A stretch of DNA of 64,000 nucleotides from Bradyrhizobium sp. (GCF_030654605.1 NZ_JAURXB010000188.1:1-64000); one strand, 5' to 3'; positions 51,512 through 60,851 are shown, counted from the stretch's first letter. Made by a program: numbers and translations. The notes: generated by a model not told the origin, from the sequence alone.

Positions 51512-52876
51512 ATGAATCTTTTCAGCAAGCTGCGCGAGCGCGAGGCATCCGGCCGGCCGCTCCGGGTAGGCTTGATCGGCGCCGGCAAATTCGGGTCGAT
51601 GTATCTGGCGCAGGTGCCGCGCACGCCGGGCATTCATCTGGTCGGGATCGCTGATCTTTCGCCGGCCAATGCAAGAGCCAATCTCGCCCGCGTCGATTGG
51701 CCTGCGGAGCGCTTTTCGGCGTGCTCGCTCGATGACGCGGTGAAGACGAGAACAACCCATGTCGGCGACGACTGGCAGGCGCTGGTGGCGCATCCGGAAA
51801 TCGAGATCATCATCGAATGCACCGGAAATCCGCCCGCAGCGGTGGAGCATGCGCTGGCGGCGTTCCGCCACGGCAAGCATGTCATCAACGTCACGGTGGA
51901 GGCGGATGCGTTCTGCGGGCCGCTGCTGGCGCACAAGGCCGCCCGGGCCGGCGTGATCTACAGCCTGGCCTATGGCGATCAGCCGGGGCTCGCCTGCGAG
52001 CTGGTGGATTGGGCGCGGACCGCCGGCTTTTCGGTGGTCGCCGCCGGCCGCGGCCACAAGTGGTTGCCGCAATATCGGGAGTCGACCCCCGATACGGTCT
52101 GGACCCATTGGGGCCTGACGGCGGAACAGGCCAAAGAGGGCGGTCTCAATCCAAAAATGTTCAATGCGTTCCTCGACGGTTCGAAGCCGGCGATCGAGAG
52201 TGCGGCGATCGCCAATGCGACCGGCCTCGAGGCATCCGACGCGGGACTGGGTTTTCCGCCGGGCTCGATCGACGACATCCCCACCCTGATGCGGCCGAAA
52301 AGCGAAGGCGGTATCCTCGACCGCAAGGGACTGGTCGAGGTGGTTTCATGCCTGACATCCGATGGCGTGCAGATCCCTTACGACATTCGCAAGGGTGTCT
52401 GGGTCTGCATCGAGGCCGACACGGATTACATCCGGCGCTGCTTCAAGGAGTACAGCGTCGTCACCGATCCCAGCGGGCGCTACATGAGCATGTACCGGCG
52501 CTGGCACATGATCGGGCTGGAACTCGGCATCTCCGTCGCCTCGGTGGGACTGCGCAACGAACCGACGGGCGTGGCAACCTGCTTCAACGCCGACGTGGTG
52601 GCCACCGCCAAGCGCGACCTCGCGCCGGGCGAAATGCTGGATGGCGAGGGCGGCTACACCGTGTTCGGCAAGCTCGTCCCCTCGGCACGCTCGCTCGCGC
52701 AGGGCGGTCTTCCGCTGGGGCTTGCTCACCAGCTCAGGCTGGTGAGGCCGGTCGCCAAGGACCAGTTGCTGAACTGGAGCGACGTCGCCATCGACGAGAA
52801 TCAGCCGGCGGTCAAAGCGCGGAGGGAAATGGAGACACTATTTGCGCCCCGCGGCGCCGTCGTCAGCGCGGCATAG
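51512..52876 (+). CDS. NAD(P)-binding oxidoreductase with SAF-like C-terminal part
   Basis: A 454-residue protein. The Rossmann segment VGLIGAGKFGSMYLAQV is at residues about 18-35, in a homoserine-dehydrogenase/Gfo-like fold. The C-terminal part (TCFNADVVATAKRDLAPGEM with DGEGGYTVFGKLVPSA) resembles a SAF-type domain that follows such oxidoreductases. The reaction is not known. The ATG at 51512 follows GGAG. The longer frame from 51410 lacks a ribosome-binding site. It begins a cluster with an RraA-like protein, a cupin and a Bug binding protein. Confidence 0.8.
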   Translation: MNLFSKLREREASGRPLRVGLIGAGKFGSMYLAQVPRTPGIHLVGIADLSPANARANLARVDWPAERFSACSLDDAVKTRTTHVGDDWQALVAHPEIEIIIECTGNPPAAVEHALAAFRHGKHVINVTVEADAFCGPLLAHKAARAGVIYSLAYGDQPGLACELVDWARTAGFSVVAAGRGHKWLPQYRESTPDTVWTHWGLTAEQAKEGGLNPKMFNAFLDGSKPAIESAAIANATGLEASDAGLGFPPGSIDDIPTLMRPKSEGGILDRKGLVEVVSCLTSDGVQIPYDIRKGVWVCIEADTDYIRRCFKEYSVVTDPSGRYMSMYRRWHMIGLELGISVASVGLRNEPTGVATCFNADVVATAKRDLAPGEMLDGEGGYTVFGKLVPSARSLAQGGLPLGLAHQLRLVRPVAKDQLLNWSDVAIDENQPAVKARREMETLFAPRGAVVSAA

Positions 52877-53051
52877 GTACGATGGTTTCCTGAATATCAG
52901 CTATTGAAGGATTGGTTCAGGGCGTAACTTGACCTCACCACGATACAGGCTGCAGATGTCGCGCCGGAGGCGGTATGCGAGCGCAGACCATGCCGCAGCC
53001 GCTCCCGGAACGCGCGCCGGAATGCGCCGAATTACCAAAGGAACCAGCCAG

Positions 53052-53690
53052 ATGAGCGTCACCACGGCCATGACGAGCGTGCCGAAGCCCGCCGCCGATC
53101 TGATCGAGGCATTCAGGAACGCGCCGACCTGCATCATCAGCGACAATCTGGCCCGGCTGCCGGGCGCGGTGGGACTGCGCCAGTTCCATCGCTCTGGCCG
53201 GCTGGTGGGTACCGCGTTCACCGTTCGCACCCGGCCGGGCGACAATCTGGCCATTCACAAGGCGCTCGAACTGGTCGGGCCGGGCGATGTCATCGTCGTC
53301 GATGGCGGCGGCGACGAGACCCGGGCGCTGGTCGGCGAGATCATGAAGAACATCGCGGAGCACAGGGGTGCCGCGGGCTACGTGATCGACGGCGCGATCC
53401 GCGACGTCGCCGCCTTCGCCGCATCCGACTTTCCATGCTTCGCCCGCGCCGTGATTCACCGCGGGCCCTACAAGAGCGGTCCGGGCGAAATCAACGTGCC
53501 GGTGTCGATCGGCGGCTCGGTGATTTCGCCCGGTGACATCGTGGTGGGCGACGAGGACGGCGTGGTGTCGTTTCCCGCCGCCATCGCAACCACCTTGCTG
53601 GAAGCGGTGCGGGCCCAGATCGCGCGCGAAGAGGAAACCCTCACCGCGATCCGCGAGGGCCGCTACCAGGGCTCCTACGCCAAATCCTGA
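53052..53690 (+). CDS. RraA family protein (HMG/CHA aldolase-like)
   Basis: A 212-residue protein. It contains VGTAFTVRTRPGDNLAIHKA, GDVIVVDGGGDETRALVGEI and GYVIDGAIRDVAAF. The GDVIVVDGGG strand and DGAIRD motif belong to RraA/4-hydroxy-4-methyl-2-oxoglutarate aldolase proteins, where Arg and Asp bind the metal and substrate. It may cleave a hydroxy keto acid to pyruvate. The start at 53052 (MSVTTAMTSVP) is preceded by a weak site; a longer frame exists upstream. Its stop codon lies in the first unit of the tandem repeat. Confidence 0.85.
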   Translation: MSVTTAMTSVPKPAADLIEAFRNAPTCIISDNLARLPGAVGLRQFHRSGRLVGTAFTVRTRPGDNLAIHKALELVGPGDVIVVDGGGDETRALVGEIMKNIAEHRGAAGYVIDGAIRDVAAFAASDFPCFARAVIHRGPYKSGPGEINVPVSIGGSVISPGDIVVGDEDGVVSFPAAIATTLLEAVRAQIAREEETLTAIREGRYQGSYAKS

Positions 53691-53771
53691 TCGCAAATCC
53701 TGATCGCAAATCCTGATCGCAAATCCTGATCGCAAATTCTGATCGCAAATTCTGATCGCAAATTCTGATCG
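53681..53771. repeat. 13-bp tandem repeat, seven copies
   Basis: Seven perfect-length copies of CAAATYCTGATCG from 53681 to 53771. The first four read TCC and the last three read TTC. The RraA stop TGA is inside the first copy, and the cupin start is 21 bp after the last. It is a candidate slippage or spacer element between two genes of one unit. Confidence 0.95.
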
Positions 53772-53792
53772 ACAGACATTGAGGACGCCACG

Positions 53793-54164
53793 ATGAGTCA
53801 GAAGGACGAATTTCACAATCTGGATAATCCGGATGACGGCCTGTTTCGCGAGCTCGCGGCGGGCGTCACCACGCGGATTTTCGCCGGCGAGCATGCCATG
53901 CTCTCGGTGGTGACGCTGGCGCCGAACGCGGAAGGCACGCGGCATCATCATCCCGAAGAGCAATGGGGCGTGTTGCTCGACGGCTCGGCGATCCGGTTTC
54001 AGGGCGATGAGCAGATCGAGGTGAAGAAGGGCGATTTCTGGCGTACCCCGGGCCACGTGCCGCACACCATGCGCGCCGGGCCGGAAGGCGCGCGGGTGCT
54101 CGATATTTTCAGCCCGCCGCGGCCGGAATACAAGAAGCCCGGATCTGGCTTCGGCAATTCTTGA
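53793..54164 (+). CDS. Cupin domain protein
   Basis: A 123-residue single cupin. The two metal-binding motifs are seen as EGTRHHHPEEQWGVLLDG and the later PGHVPHTMRAG. A fold of this kind binds a metal ion and may be a dioxygenase, isomerase or sensor. The stretch FQGDEQIEVKKGDFWRTPGH supports it. The ATG follows GAGG. It is clustered with the RraA-like and Bug genes. Confidence 0.88.
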   Translation: MSQKDEFHNLDNPDDGLFRELAAGVTTRIFAGEHAMLSVVTLAPNAEGTRHHHPEEQWGVLLDGSAIRFQGDEQIEVKKGDFWRTPGHVPHTMRAGPEGARVLDIFSPPRPEYKKPGSGFGNS

Positions 54165-54215
54165 CTCTGCGAATAATACGAACAAAGCGCAGCAACAATC
54201 ACCAGAGGAAGCGAC

Positions 54216-55175
54216 ATGCGGAAGATCACGAGACGTACCATGCTGGCGGCGTCGGCCGCTTTCGCCGTCACGCCGGCGCTGGCACAGCAGGCCAAGAACC
54301 TGACGCTGGTGGTGCCGTTTCCGCCGGGAGGTTCCACCGACGCGCTGGCGCGGCTGCTGCAGGCGCATCTGCAAACCAGGCTCGGCCGTACCGTGCTGGT
54401 CGAGAACAAGTCCGGCGCCGCCGGTTCGCTCGGCGCCGCCCAGGTCGCCAAGAGCGCGCCTGACGGCATGACGTTTCTCGTGACCTTCGACTCGCACGCG
54501 GTGATTCCCGCCATTCTGGAAAAGCCGCAGCTCGACGTCGAGAAGGATCTGGAGCCGGTGTTTCTGGTCGGCACCGCGCCCTATGTGATCGCGACCAACG
54601 CCAGCCGGCCGTTCAAGACCTTTGCCGACGTCATCGCGGCGTCGAAGGCAAAGCCGGGCTCGATCCAGTACGCCTCGGTCGGCATCGGCACCCTCGGCCA
54701 TCTCGCCATGACGATGCTGGCCAAGCAGGCCGGCGTGGAAATCACCCATGTGCCGTATCGCGGCGGCGGGCCTGCCATGAACGACGTGCTCGGCGGCCAT
54801 GTCGACCTGATCGCGGGATCGGCGGCGCTGGTGACGGCGCAGCTCGGGCCCAACCTCCGGCCCCTGCTGCAGCTGGGACGTCAGCGGCTGCCGTCGCTGA
54901 AGGATACCCAGACGGGCATCGAAGCAGGCTTCCCGGATTCCGAGACGCTGGCCTGGTGGGGCATCTTCGCTCCCACCGGCACGCCTGCCGACGTCACTGC
55001 CAGCATGGCGAAATCGGTCAAGGAGATCCTGAGCGAGCCCGCGATCGCGGCGCAGCTGCGCGATACCCAGCAGATGTCGCTGCTGCTGGCCGACGGCAAG
55101 GAGTTCGGCGCTTTCTTCGCCAGGCAGGTCAGCCTCTGGGGCAAGGTGGTGCGCGAGAACAACATCAAGGCGTAG
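54216..55175 (+). CDS. Tripartite tricarboxylate transporter substrate-binding protein (Bug family)
   Basis: A 319-residue exported binding protein. A Tat- or Sec-type leader (RKITRRTMLAASAAFAVTPALAQQ) precedes the Bug signature LVVPFPPGGSTDALARLLQ. The mature protein has the GSLGAAQVAKSAPDG segment typical of Bug. It would feed a TctAB-type transporter, but none lies nearby. The leader contains RR in KITRRTML, so Tat export is possible. Its cluster partners suggest uptake of a carboxylic acid that the RraA-like aldolase and oxidoreductase then use. Confidence 0.92.
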   Translation: MRKITRRTMLAASAAFAVTPALAQQAKNLTLVVPFPPGGSTDALARLLQAHLQTRLGRTVLVENKSGAAGSLGAAQVAKSAPDGMTFLVTFDSHAVIPAILEKPQLDVEKDLEPVFLVGTAPYVIATNASRPFKTFADVIAASKAKPGSIQYASVGIGTLGHLAMTMLAKQAGVEITHVPYRGGGPAMNDVLGGHVDLIAGSAALVTAQLGPNLRPLLQLGRQRLPSLKDTQTGIEAGFPDSETLAWWGIFAPTGTPADVTASMAKSVKEILSEPAIAAQLRDTQQMSLLLADGKEFGAFFARQVSLWGKVVRENNIKA

Positions 55176-55305
55176 CGCCTTCCGGATCGAAGCCATCCGC
55201 CACGCTTTCGCTTTGATGCGTTGTCAGGACATCAACAGGCAGCCCCCGCGCATCGAGCGCGGGGCCGGCAGTATGTGACATCGGTGGCGAGGCGACGCGA
55301 ACGTA

Positions 55306-55833
55306 ATGAAAGTCCTGTTCGCTATTGTTCTCTCCTTGCCGCTGAGCCTTGGCAGCGCTGCATCCGCGGAACCGTCGCCCGCATCGCTGATCTCGGAATT
55401 CCGTGCGAAGCAAGGTGAAGGCAGTGTCGTCATCGACGCGACCCTGAACCGGATCGCCCTGGACCAGGCCAGGGCCATGGCCGCCAGGGACAGGCTCGAT
55501 CACGACGTCCTCGGGCCGTTCAATTCGCGCATGGCGCCGGCAAAGGCGGGGCGCGCCGCCGAGAATATCGCGTATGGCTACGAGGATTTCAAAAGGACGC
55601 TCGACCAGTGGATCAACTCGGCGGGCCATCGCAAGAATCTGCTGCTCCCGAAAGCCTCCCGCGTCGGCATCGCCAGCGCCCGGAGCGCCACCTCCAAAAC
55701 CTATTGGGCGATGGTGATCGCCGGCGACTATGAGAAGCCGAAGCCGGCAGCGGGCAAGAAAGCCGCTTCGAAGACCGGAAAAACGATGCCGGCTCGATCG
55801 TGCCGAATGACGGTGCTCGGTATCTGCTTTTGA
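55306..55833 (+). CDS. CAP domain (SCP-like) exported protein
   Basis: A 175-residue protein. A signal peptide is at about 1-21 (LFAIVLSLPLSLGSAASA). The CAP core has LNRIALDQARAMAARDRLDH, AENIAYGYEDFKRTLDQWINS and SAGHRKNLLLPKASRVGI, including the GHRKNLL motif. CAP proteins are extracellular with unclear bacterial roles. The C-terminus is Lys/Ala-rich and ends with CRMTVLGICF. It is a single gene upstream of the tRNA. Confidence 0.85.
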   Translation: MKVLFAIVLSLPLSLGSAASAEPSPASLISEFRAKQGEGSVVIDATLNRIALDQARAMAARDRLDHDVLGPFNSRMAPAKAGRAAENIAYGYEDFKRTLDQWINSAGHRKNLLLPKASRVGIASARSATSKTYWAMVIAGDYEKPKPAAGKKAASKTGKTMPARSCRMTVLGICF

Positions 55834-55978
55834 AGCCCTGTCATACGCCACGCCGGAACCGGGCGTCAGGCAGGGCTTCGTCCGAAAACGCCATGGCCAC
55901 GACCGCCGGAGGGCTGGCGATCACCCGCCCGCTTTGATATGAAAGCGCCCAGGCCTCCGCCGTATCGCGCGGGGCTTC

Positions 55979-56055
55979 GGTCCCGTAGCTCAGCCGGATA
56001 GAGCGACGGTTTCCTAAACCGTAGGTCGCATGTTCGAGTCATGCCGGGATCGCCA
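55979..56055 (+). tRNA. tRNA-Arg(CCT)
   Basis: A 77-nt cloverleaf. The acceptor is GGTCCCG/CGGGATC with one G-T pair, then G and an encoded CCA. The anticodon arm ACGGT-TTCCTAA-ACCGT gives anticodon CCT. The T arm includes the TTCGAGTC motif. I see no integrase or repeated 3' end after it within this window. Confidence 0.95.
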
Positions 56056-56132
56056 GCACATACCGGACAAGGGCAATAGCGTCGGGCGCTTCTTTCGCGT
56101 ATTCGCCTTGTTGGAAGAGCGACACCGCCAAG

Positions 56133-56936
56133 TCACTTCCCCGCGGCAATCGCCCGTTCGACCGTATGCGCGGCGTCGAGCAGGGTGTCGGCCACTTCCG
56201 CCTCGCGCCGCGGGTTGAGCCGGTGGCGGACCGCCGAGATGGTAATGGCCGCCGCGGGCGCGCCGTCCGGACCCCTGATCCAGGCCGAGAGGGACTTCGT
56301 TCCCGGCACCAGGCCGATGTCGCGCAGTTCATAGCCCCGGTGCCGCGCCGCCTGAATCTGGCCGAGCACCGCCGGCAAGCTGGTGCGGTAGGCCTTGAAC
56401 CTCACCTGGTTGGCCGCGACGATTTTTCGCGCGTCATGCGCCGGCAATGCGGCGAGGATGGCGACGCCGGCGCTGCTGACGCCGAGCGGGCGCCGCGCGC
56501 CGACTTCGATCGACAGCACCTGGATCGGATAGGAGCCGATCCGGCGCGCGACGCACAGCGTATCGAGCCCGGTCCGCACCGTCAGGAACAACGTATCCCC
56601 GAGCTGTGCGGAGACCTTCGCCAGATAGGGTTCGGCCGCGACCAGCAGCGGGGAGCGCGACTGCCGCGCCAATGCCAGTTCGGACACCTGACGGCCGATG
56701 ACGTAACGGCCGCTCTTGTCGCTGCGCTCGGCAATGCCCTCCTCGACCAGCACGTGCACGATGCGGTGCACGGTGGGCCGGGTCAGGGCAGTGGATTGCG
56801 CGACCTCCGAAAGCCTCACGCCTTCCTCACGGCCTGCCGCGAGAATGCGCAACACCGACAGGGCCCGCCGGATCGCCTGGGCGCCCGGCCGGGGCTCCGG
56901 AATGTCCCGTCCCGATGCCCTTCGCCGCTCCGCCAT
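56133..56936 (-). CDS. IclR family transcriptional regulator
   Basis: A 267-residue regulator. The N-terminal winged helix includes IRRALSVLRILAAGREEGVR, SEVAQSTALTRPTVHRIVHV and the turn KSGRYVIGRQVSELA. The C-terminal effector domain has DTLFLTVRTGLDTLCVARRI and the segment SSAGVAILAALPAHDARKI. It binds a small ligand, probably an aromatic acid or intermediate. The start at 56936 (MAERRRASGRD) is chosen because it leaves a palindromic operator candidate (56961-56984) outside the coding region. It is divergent from the catabolic genes that it likely controls. Confidence 0.87.
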   Translation of the reverse strand: MAERRRASGRDIPEPRPGAQAIRRALSVLRILAAGREEGVRLSEVAQSTALTRPTVHRIVHVLVEEGIAERSDKSGRYVIGRQVSELALARQSRSPLLVAAEPYLAKVSAQLGDTLFLTVRTGLDTLCVARRIGSYPIQVLSIEVGARRPLGVSSAGVAILAALPAHDARKIVAANQVRFKAYRTSLPAVLGQIQAARHRGYELRDIGLVPGTKSLSAWIRGPDGAPAAAITISAVRHRLNPRREAEVADTLLDAAHTVERAIAAGK

Positions 56937-56960
56937 GGTCCTGATGTCCTGCCCCGCCGG

Positions 56961-56984
56961 TGTCCATAATGTGGACATATCCAC
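56961..56984. promoter_or_regulatory. Candidate IclR operator (overlapping palindromes)
   Basis: TGTCCA-TAATG-TGGACA (56961-56977) overlaps GTGGA-CATA-TCCAC (56971-56984). Paired short palindromes between an IclR gene and its target operon are typical of such operators. It lies 25 bp upstream of the chosen regulator start and 134 bp before the Bug gene. Confidence 0.5.
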
Positions 56985-57117
56985 CACAATTCCGTCGACA
57001 ACGAAAGGGGGCCGGCCATGATCGCGGCGCCCGACCAGCGACAGCTCGCGGGCAGTTCCGGTTCACACCGCAACGACAATCTGGCGGCTCCAGCCGCGCG
57101 GCTTTCGGGAGGATATC

Positions 57118-58095
57118 ATGAGATTTTTCGCGATCATGTGGGCCGCTGTCGCGGGGCTGTTGATGACCCCGCTGACCGGTCCGGTGGCAGCCCAGCAGTG
57201 GCCCGCGCGCACGGTGCGCCTGGTGGTGCCATACCCGGCCGGCGGCAATGTCGATGGCGCGGCGCGCATCATCGGCAGCAAGCTGCAGGAAATCCTCGGC
57301 CAGACCTTCATCATCGAAAACAAGGCCGGCGCCGGCGGCCTGATCGCCGGCGAGGCGTTCGCCAAATCCGCGCCCGACGGCTACACATTATTCGTGGGCG
57401 CCAACGGGCCGGTGCTGTTCGCCCCCGAAATCGCCCAGCGCGATGCCTACAACTGGAAGCGGGACTTCCTGCCGATCACCTCGATCTCGATGACGCCGCT
57501 GGTGCTCGAAGTGCATCCGGCGGTGCCGGCCAAGACTCTGAAGGAGTTCTTCGAGCTCGCCCGCCGCGAGCCCGGCAAGCTGACGATGGCCTCGCCCGGA
57601 CCGGGCACCACCAATCATCTGCTCAGTGAGCTGGTACAGTCGACCCTCGGCCTGCAGTGGGTCACCGTGCAGTACCGCGGCAATGCGCCGGCTTCCACCG
57701 ATCTGATCGGCGGCCAGGTCCAGTTCGCGTTCGACCAGATTTCGGTCGGGCTTCCCTTCATCAAGAACGGCATGGTGCGGGCGCTCGCGGTCACGGGCGC
57801 CAACCGCGCCTCGTGGATTCCCGATGTGCCGACCTTCACCGAACTCGGCTACAAGGAATTCGACGGCCAGACTTTCACCGGCCTGTTCGCGCCCGCCGGC
57901 ACGCCCGCCGAGATCGTGACCAAACTCCACGACACGCTGGCCAAAATCCTCAAGGACCCTGAAGTCGTCGCGAAATTCAACGCGCTCGGCGCCGCGGCGG
58001 TGGCAATGACCCCGGCCGAGTTCAGGAGCTACCTGGAGCGCGAGGACGCCAAATGGATTCCGGTGGTTCGCAAGGCCAACATCAAGGCCGGCTGA
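57118..58095 (+). CDS. Tripartite tricarboxylate transporter substrate-binding protein (Bug family)
   Basis: A 325-residue exported binding protein. Leader residues 1-24 (FAIMWAAVAGLLMTPLTGPV then AAQ) precede LVVPYPAGGNVDGAARIIGS and GQTFIIENKAGAGGLIAGEA, the Bug hallmark. The body includes VTVQYRGNAPASTDLIGGQV and GLFAPAGTPAEIV. It is the first gene of the catabolic unit, so it probably captures the pathway's substrate. No TctA/TctB genes are seen in the window. Confidence 0.92.
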   Translation: MRFFAIMWAAVAGLLMTPLTGPVAAQQWPARTVRLVVPYPAGGNVDGAARIIGSKLQEILGQTFIIENKAGAGGLIAGEAFAKSAPDGYTLFVGANGPVLFAPEIAQRDAYNWKRDFLPITSISMTPLVLEVHPAVPAKTLKEFFELARREPGKLTMASPGPGTTNHLLSELVQSTLGLQWVTVQYRGNAPASTDLIGGQVQFAFDQISVGLPFIKNGMVRALAVTGANRASWIPDVPTFTELGYKEFDGQTFTGLFAPAGTPAEIVTKLHDTLAKILKDPEVVAKFNALGAAAVAMTPAEFRSYLEREDAKWIPVVRKANIKAG

Positions 58096-58108
58096 AAGGG
58101 CGCGCCCG

Positions 58109-58726
58109 ATGCGGATCGATCCGTCTGACCTTGCGGCCGAACAGGCCTACCGGCTGCTGACCGGCATCGTGGTGCCGCGCCCGATCGCGTGGGTCACCAC
58201 TCTGTCCGGCGACGGCGTCGTCAACCTCGCTCCGTTCAGCGCCTTTACCTTTGTGTCGCCGAAGCCGCCGATGCTGGCGATCAGCGTCGGCCGCAAGGCC
58301 GGGGTCTACAAGGACACCGCGCACAATATTCTCAACAACGAGGAGTTCGTCGTCCATATCGCCGACTCCACGCTGATGAATGCGGTGCATGAAAGCTCCA
58401 CCGAGCATCCGCCCGATGTCAGCGAGGTCGAGGAGCTGAACCTGGAGACGGTGCCGAGCGAGCGCGTCAAGGTGCCGCGTCTCGCCGTGGCGCCGATCGC
58501 GATGGAGTGCCGGTTCCGGCAGTGCCTCGAATTCGGCGAGACCCGCAGCCGACTCCTGGTCGGCGAAGTCCTGGTGTTCCACATCCGCGACGGCCTTCTC
58601 AACAACGGCAAGATCGAGACCGAAGCGCTCGATCCGATCGCCCGCATTGGCGGGCCACGCTACGCGCGCCTCGGTGAGATCTTCACCCTGAAACCCGTGT
58701 TCCAGACTTCGAAGTCGCCGTCCTGA
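58109..58726 (+). CDS. Flavin reductase / flavoprotein oxygenase (DIM6/NTAB-like)
   Basis: A 205-residue FMN-binding split-barrel protein. PRPIAWVTTLSGDGVVNLAP is the family's start of the binding fold, followed by NLAPFSAFTFVSPKPPMLAI and KDTAHNILNNEEFVVHI. It reduces flavin for an oxygenase or acts as a small oxygenase itself. It starts 13 bp after the Bug gene. The partner oxygenase is not in the window. Confidence 0.9.
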   Translation: MRIDPSDLAAEQAYRLLTGIVVPRPIAWVTTLSGDGVVNLAPFSAFTFVSPKPPMLAISVGRKAGVYKDTAHNILNNEEFVVHIADSTLMNAVHESSTEHPPDVSEVEELNLETVPSERVKVPRLAVAPIAMECRFRQCLEFGETRSRLLVGEVLVFHIRDGLLNNGKIETEALDPIARIGGPRYARLGEIFTLKPVFQTSKSPS

Positions 58727-58773
58727 AGAAAAAGCAGCAGCCGTCCGACACGCGCTGATCCGGAGTTCGAACC

Positions 58774-59634
58774 ATGCGTCTTCTAAGTTATCTCGCGAGC
58801 GGCAAACCTGGCTACGGCGTTGCCGTCGATGGCGGCATCGTCGACCTGACCAGGCGGATCGGAGCGCAATTTCCCGATCTGCGGAGCCTGGTCGCGGGCG
58901 ACGGGCTCGACGCCGCGCGCAACGCTTGCGCCGGTCAAACGCCCGATTGCGCGCTCAACGACGTCGTCCTGATGCCGCCGATTCCCGCGCCGGAAAAGAT
59001 CTGGTGCATCGGGGTGAACTACAAGGACCGTAACGCCGAATACAAGGACAATTCGGACCTGCCCAAATATCCGAGCCTGTTCGTTCGCAACCCGTCCTCG
59101 CTGGTCGGCTCCGGCCAGGGAATCGAGAAGCCGAAAATATCCGAGCAGCTCGACTATGAGGGCGAGCTGGTCATCGTGATCGGCAAGGAGGGGCGGCATA
59201 TCCCGCGCGAGCGTGCCTTCGAGCATATCTTCGGCATGACGCTGTGCAACGAGGGCAGCGTGCGCGACTGGCTGCACCACGGCAAGTTCAATGTTACGCA
59301 AGGCAAGAACTTCGACCGCTCCGGCAGCATCGGGCCGTGGATCGTCACATCAGATGAACTCGATCCGCGCGGTCCGCACGACATCCTCACCCGCGTCAAC
59401 GGCGAAATGCGGCAGCAGGACTCCACCGAGCGGCTGATGTTCCCGTTCGATTTCCTGATCGCCTACCTCTCCACCTTTGCGACGCTGAGGCCCGGCGACA
59501 TGATCGCCACCGGCACGCCCACCGGCGCCGGCGCCCGGTTCGATCCGCCGCGCTGGCTGAAGCCCGGCGACGTGGTCGAGGTCGAATCCACAGGGATCGG
59601 CGTCCTGCGCAACACCGTCGTCGCCGAGAAGTAG
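58774..59634 (+). CDS. Fumarylacetoacetate hydrolase family protein
   Basis: A 286-residue FAH-fold protein. [17 protein letters not shown] marks the start of the catalytic domain, [18 protein letters not shown] carries the metal-binding Glu residues, and [20 protein letters not shown] is the family's conserved glycine motif. Members hydrolyse or decarboxylate acylpyruvates, for example in homoprotocatechuate (HpaG) or catechol meta-cleavage routes. It is followed 5 bp later by the HpaH-like gene. Confidence 0.92.
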   Translation: MRLLSYLASGKPGYGVAVDGGIVDLTRRIGAQFPDLRSLVAGDGLDAARNACAGQTPDCALNDVVLMPPIPAPEKIWCIGVNYKDRNAEYKDNSDLPKYPSLFVRNPSSLVGSGQGIEKPKISEQLDYEGELVIVIGKEGRHIPRERAFEHIFGMTLCNEGSVRDWLHHGKFNVTQGKNFDRSGSIGPWIVTSDELDPRGPHDILTRVNGEMRQQDSTERLMFPFDFLIAYLSTFATLRPGDMIATGTPTGAGARFDPPRWLKPGDVVEVESTGIGVLRNTVVAEK

Positions 59635-59639
59635 GCCCC

Positions 59640-60443
59640 ATGCTCGACCAGCTCACCATCGATCGCCTCGCGCAGCGCCTCGACGAAGCCGAGCGCAGCA
59701 AGTCCCTGATCCGCGCGTTCACGCAGGAGCACCCTGATCTGACCATCGAGGACGCCTACGCGATCCAGCGCGCCTGGACAAAACAGCAGTTGGCGCGCGG
59801 GCGCGTCGTCAAGGGCCACAAGATCGGGCTGACGTCGAAGGCGATGCAAAGTGCGGTCGGCATTTCCGAGCCGGACTACGGCGTGCTGTTCGAGGACATG
59901 TTCTATCCCGACGCGAGCCCGATTCCGTTCGATCAATTCCATGCGCCGCGCATCGAGGTCGAACTGGCGTTCATCCTGAAGACCGCGCTGCAGGGGCCGG
60001 ACTGCACCATCTTCGACGTGCTCAACGCCACCGACTACGTCACGCCGGCGCTGGAAATCCTGGAAACACGGATGCATCGTATCGATCCGGAGACCAAAGC
60101 GCCGCGCAAGGTGATGGACACGATATCCGACAACGCGGCGAATGCGGCGCTGGTACTGGGCGGGCGGCCGTTCCGGCCGCTGGATGTGGATTTGCGCTGG
60201 ATCGGCGCGCTGCTGTTTCGCAACGGCCAGATCGAGGAAACCGGCATCGCCGCCGGCGTGCTCAACCATCCCGCCCGCGGCGTCGCATGGCTGGCCAATC
60301 GCCTGGCGCCGCACGGCGAGCAGCTCGAGGCCGGCGAGGTGGTGCTGGCGGGATCGTTCACCCGTCCGGTCGACATCATCAGGGGCGACACGTTCCACGC
60401 CGATTACGGCCCGTTCGGCTCGGTGTCCTGCCAGTTCGCCTGA
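59640..60443 (+). CDS. 2-oxo-hept-4-ene-1,7-dioate hydratase-like (HpaH/MhpD family)
   Basis: A 267-residue hydratase. [24 protein letters not shown] start ([20 protein letters not shown]), [20 protein letters not shown] and [15 protein letters not shown] are family hallmarks, with metal-binding Glu in [12 protein letters not shown]. HpaH adds water to the enol diacid from homoprotocatechuate meta cleavage; MhpD acts similarly on phenylpropionate products. It begins 5 bp after the FAH-family gene. The exact substrate chain length is inferred only from family resemblance. Confidence 0.9.
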   Translation: MLDQLTIDRLAQRLDEAERSKSLIRAFTQEHPDLTIEDAYAIQRAWTKQQLARGRVVKGHKIGLTSKAMQSAVGISEPDYGVLFEDMFYPDASPIPFDQFHAPRIEVELAFILKTALQGPDCTIFDVLNATDYVTPALEILETRMHRIDPETKAPRKVMDTISDNAANAALVLGGRPFRPLDVDLRWIGALLFRNGQIEETGIAAGVLNHPARGVAWLANRLAPHGEQLEAGEVVLAGSFTRPVDIIRGDTFHADYGPFGSVSCQFA

Positions 60444-60467
60444 AACCAGGGATATGAGGAAGCAGCG

Positions 60468-60851
60468 ATGACGCGACGCAAGAGCATTCACATTGGTGAA
60501 TTCAAGCACGCCAATCCGATTCCGAACGCCTGCCGTATCGGTAATTTGCTGATGTCCGGGGTCATTCTCGGCCGCGACCCGGCGACCGGCGTCATGCCGG
60601 AGCGCATCGAGGACCAGTGCGCCAACATGTTCGGCCATATGAAGATCATCGTGGAGGCCAGCGGCGGCAGCACCGACGACATCATCAAGATGACGGTGTG
60701 GCTGCAGGACCGCAGCCAGCGCGCGCCCGTCAACACCGAGTGGCTGAAGATGTTTCCCGACGAACACTCGCGCCCCGCCCGCCATGCGCTGCAGATGCAG
60801 ATGGATGGCGGTGCGCTGGTGCAATGCGATTTTACGGCCGTGATCGATTGA
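60468..60851 (+). CDS. RidA family protein
   Basis: A 127-residue YjgF/RidA-like protein. GNLLMSGVILGRDPATGVMP, CANMFGHMKIIVEASGGSTD and SRPARHALQM show the fold and conserved Arg. RidA members deaminate reactive imines or enamines; in catabolic operons they often act on aminomuconate-like intermediates or serve as isomerase-like partners. It lies between the hydratase and the amidohydrolase on the same strand. Its substrate is not known. Confidence 0.9.
   Translation: MTRRKSIHIGEFKHANPIPNACRIGNLLMSGVILGRDPATGVMPERIEDQCANMFGHMKIIVEASGGSTDDIIKMTVWLQDRSQRAPVNTEWLKMFPDEHSRPARHALQMQMDGGALVQCDFTAVID

Noticed and set aside
53681..53771. Seven-copy repeat considered as a CRISPR array or iteron origin
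   Set aside because: There are no unique spacers, and no replication initiator gene is nearby.
55979..56055. tRNA-Arg as an integration site for an island
   Set aside because: No repeated 3' end of the tRNA and no integrase is visible downstream in the window.
56937..56987. IclR start at the upstream GTG (56987)
   Set aside because: It has only a weak ribosome-binding site and would put the palindromic operator inside the coding region.
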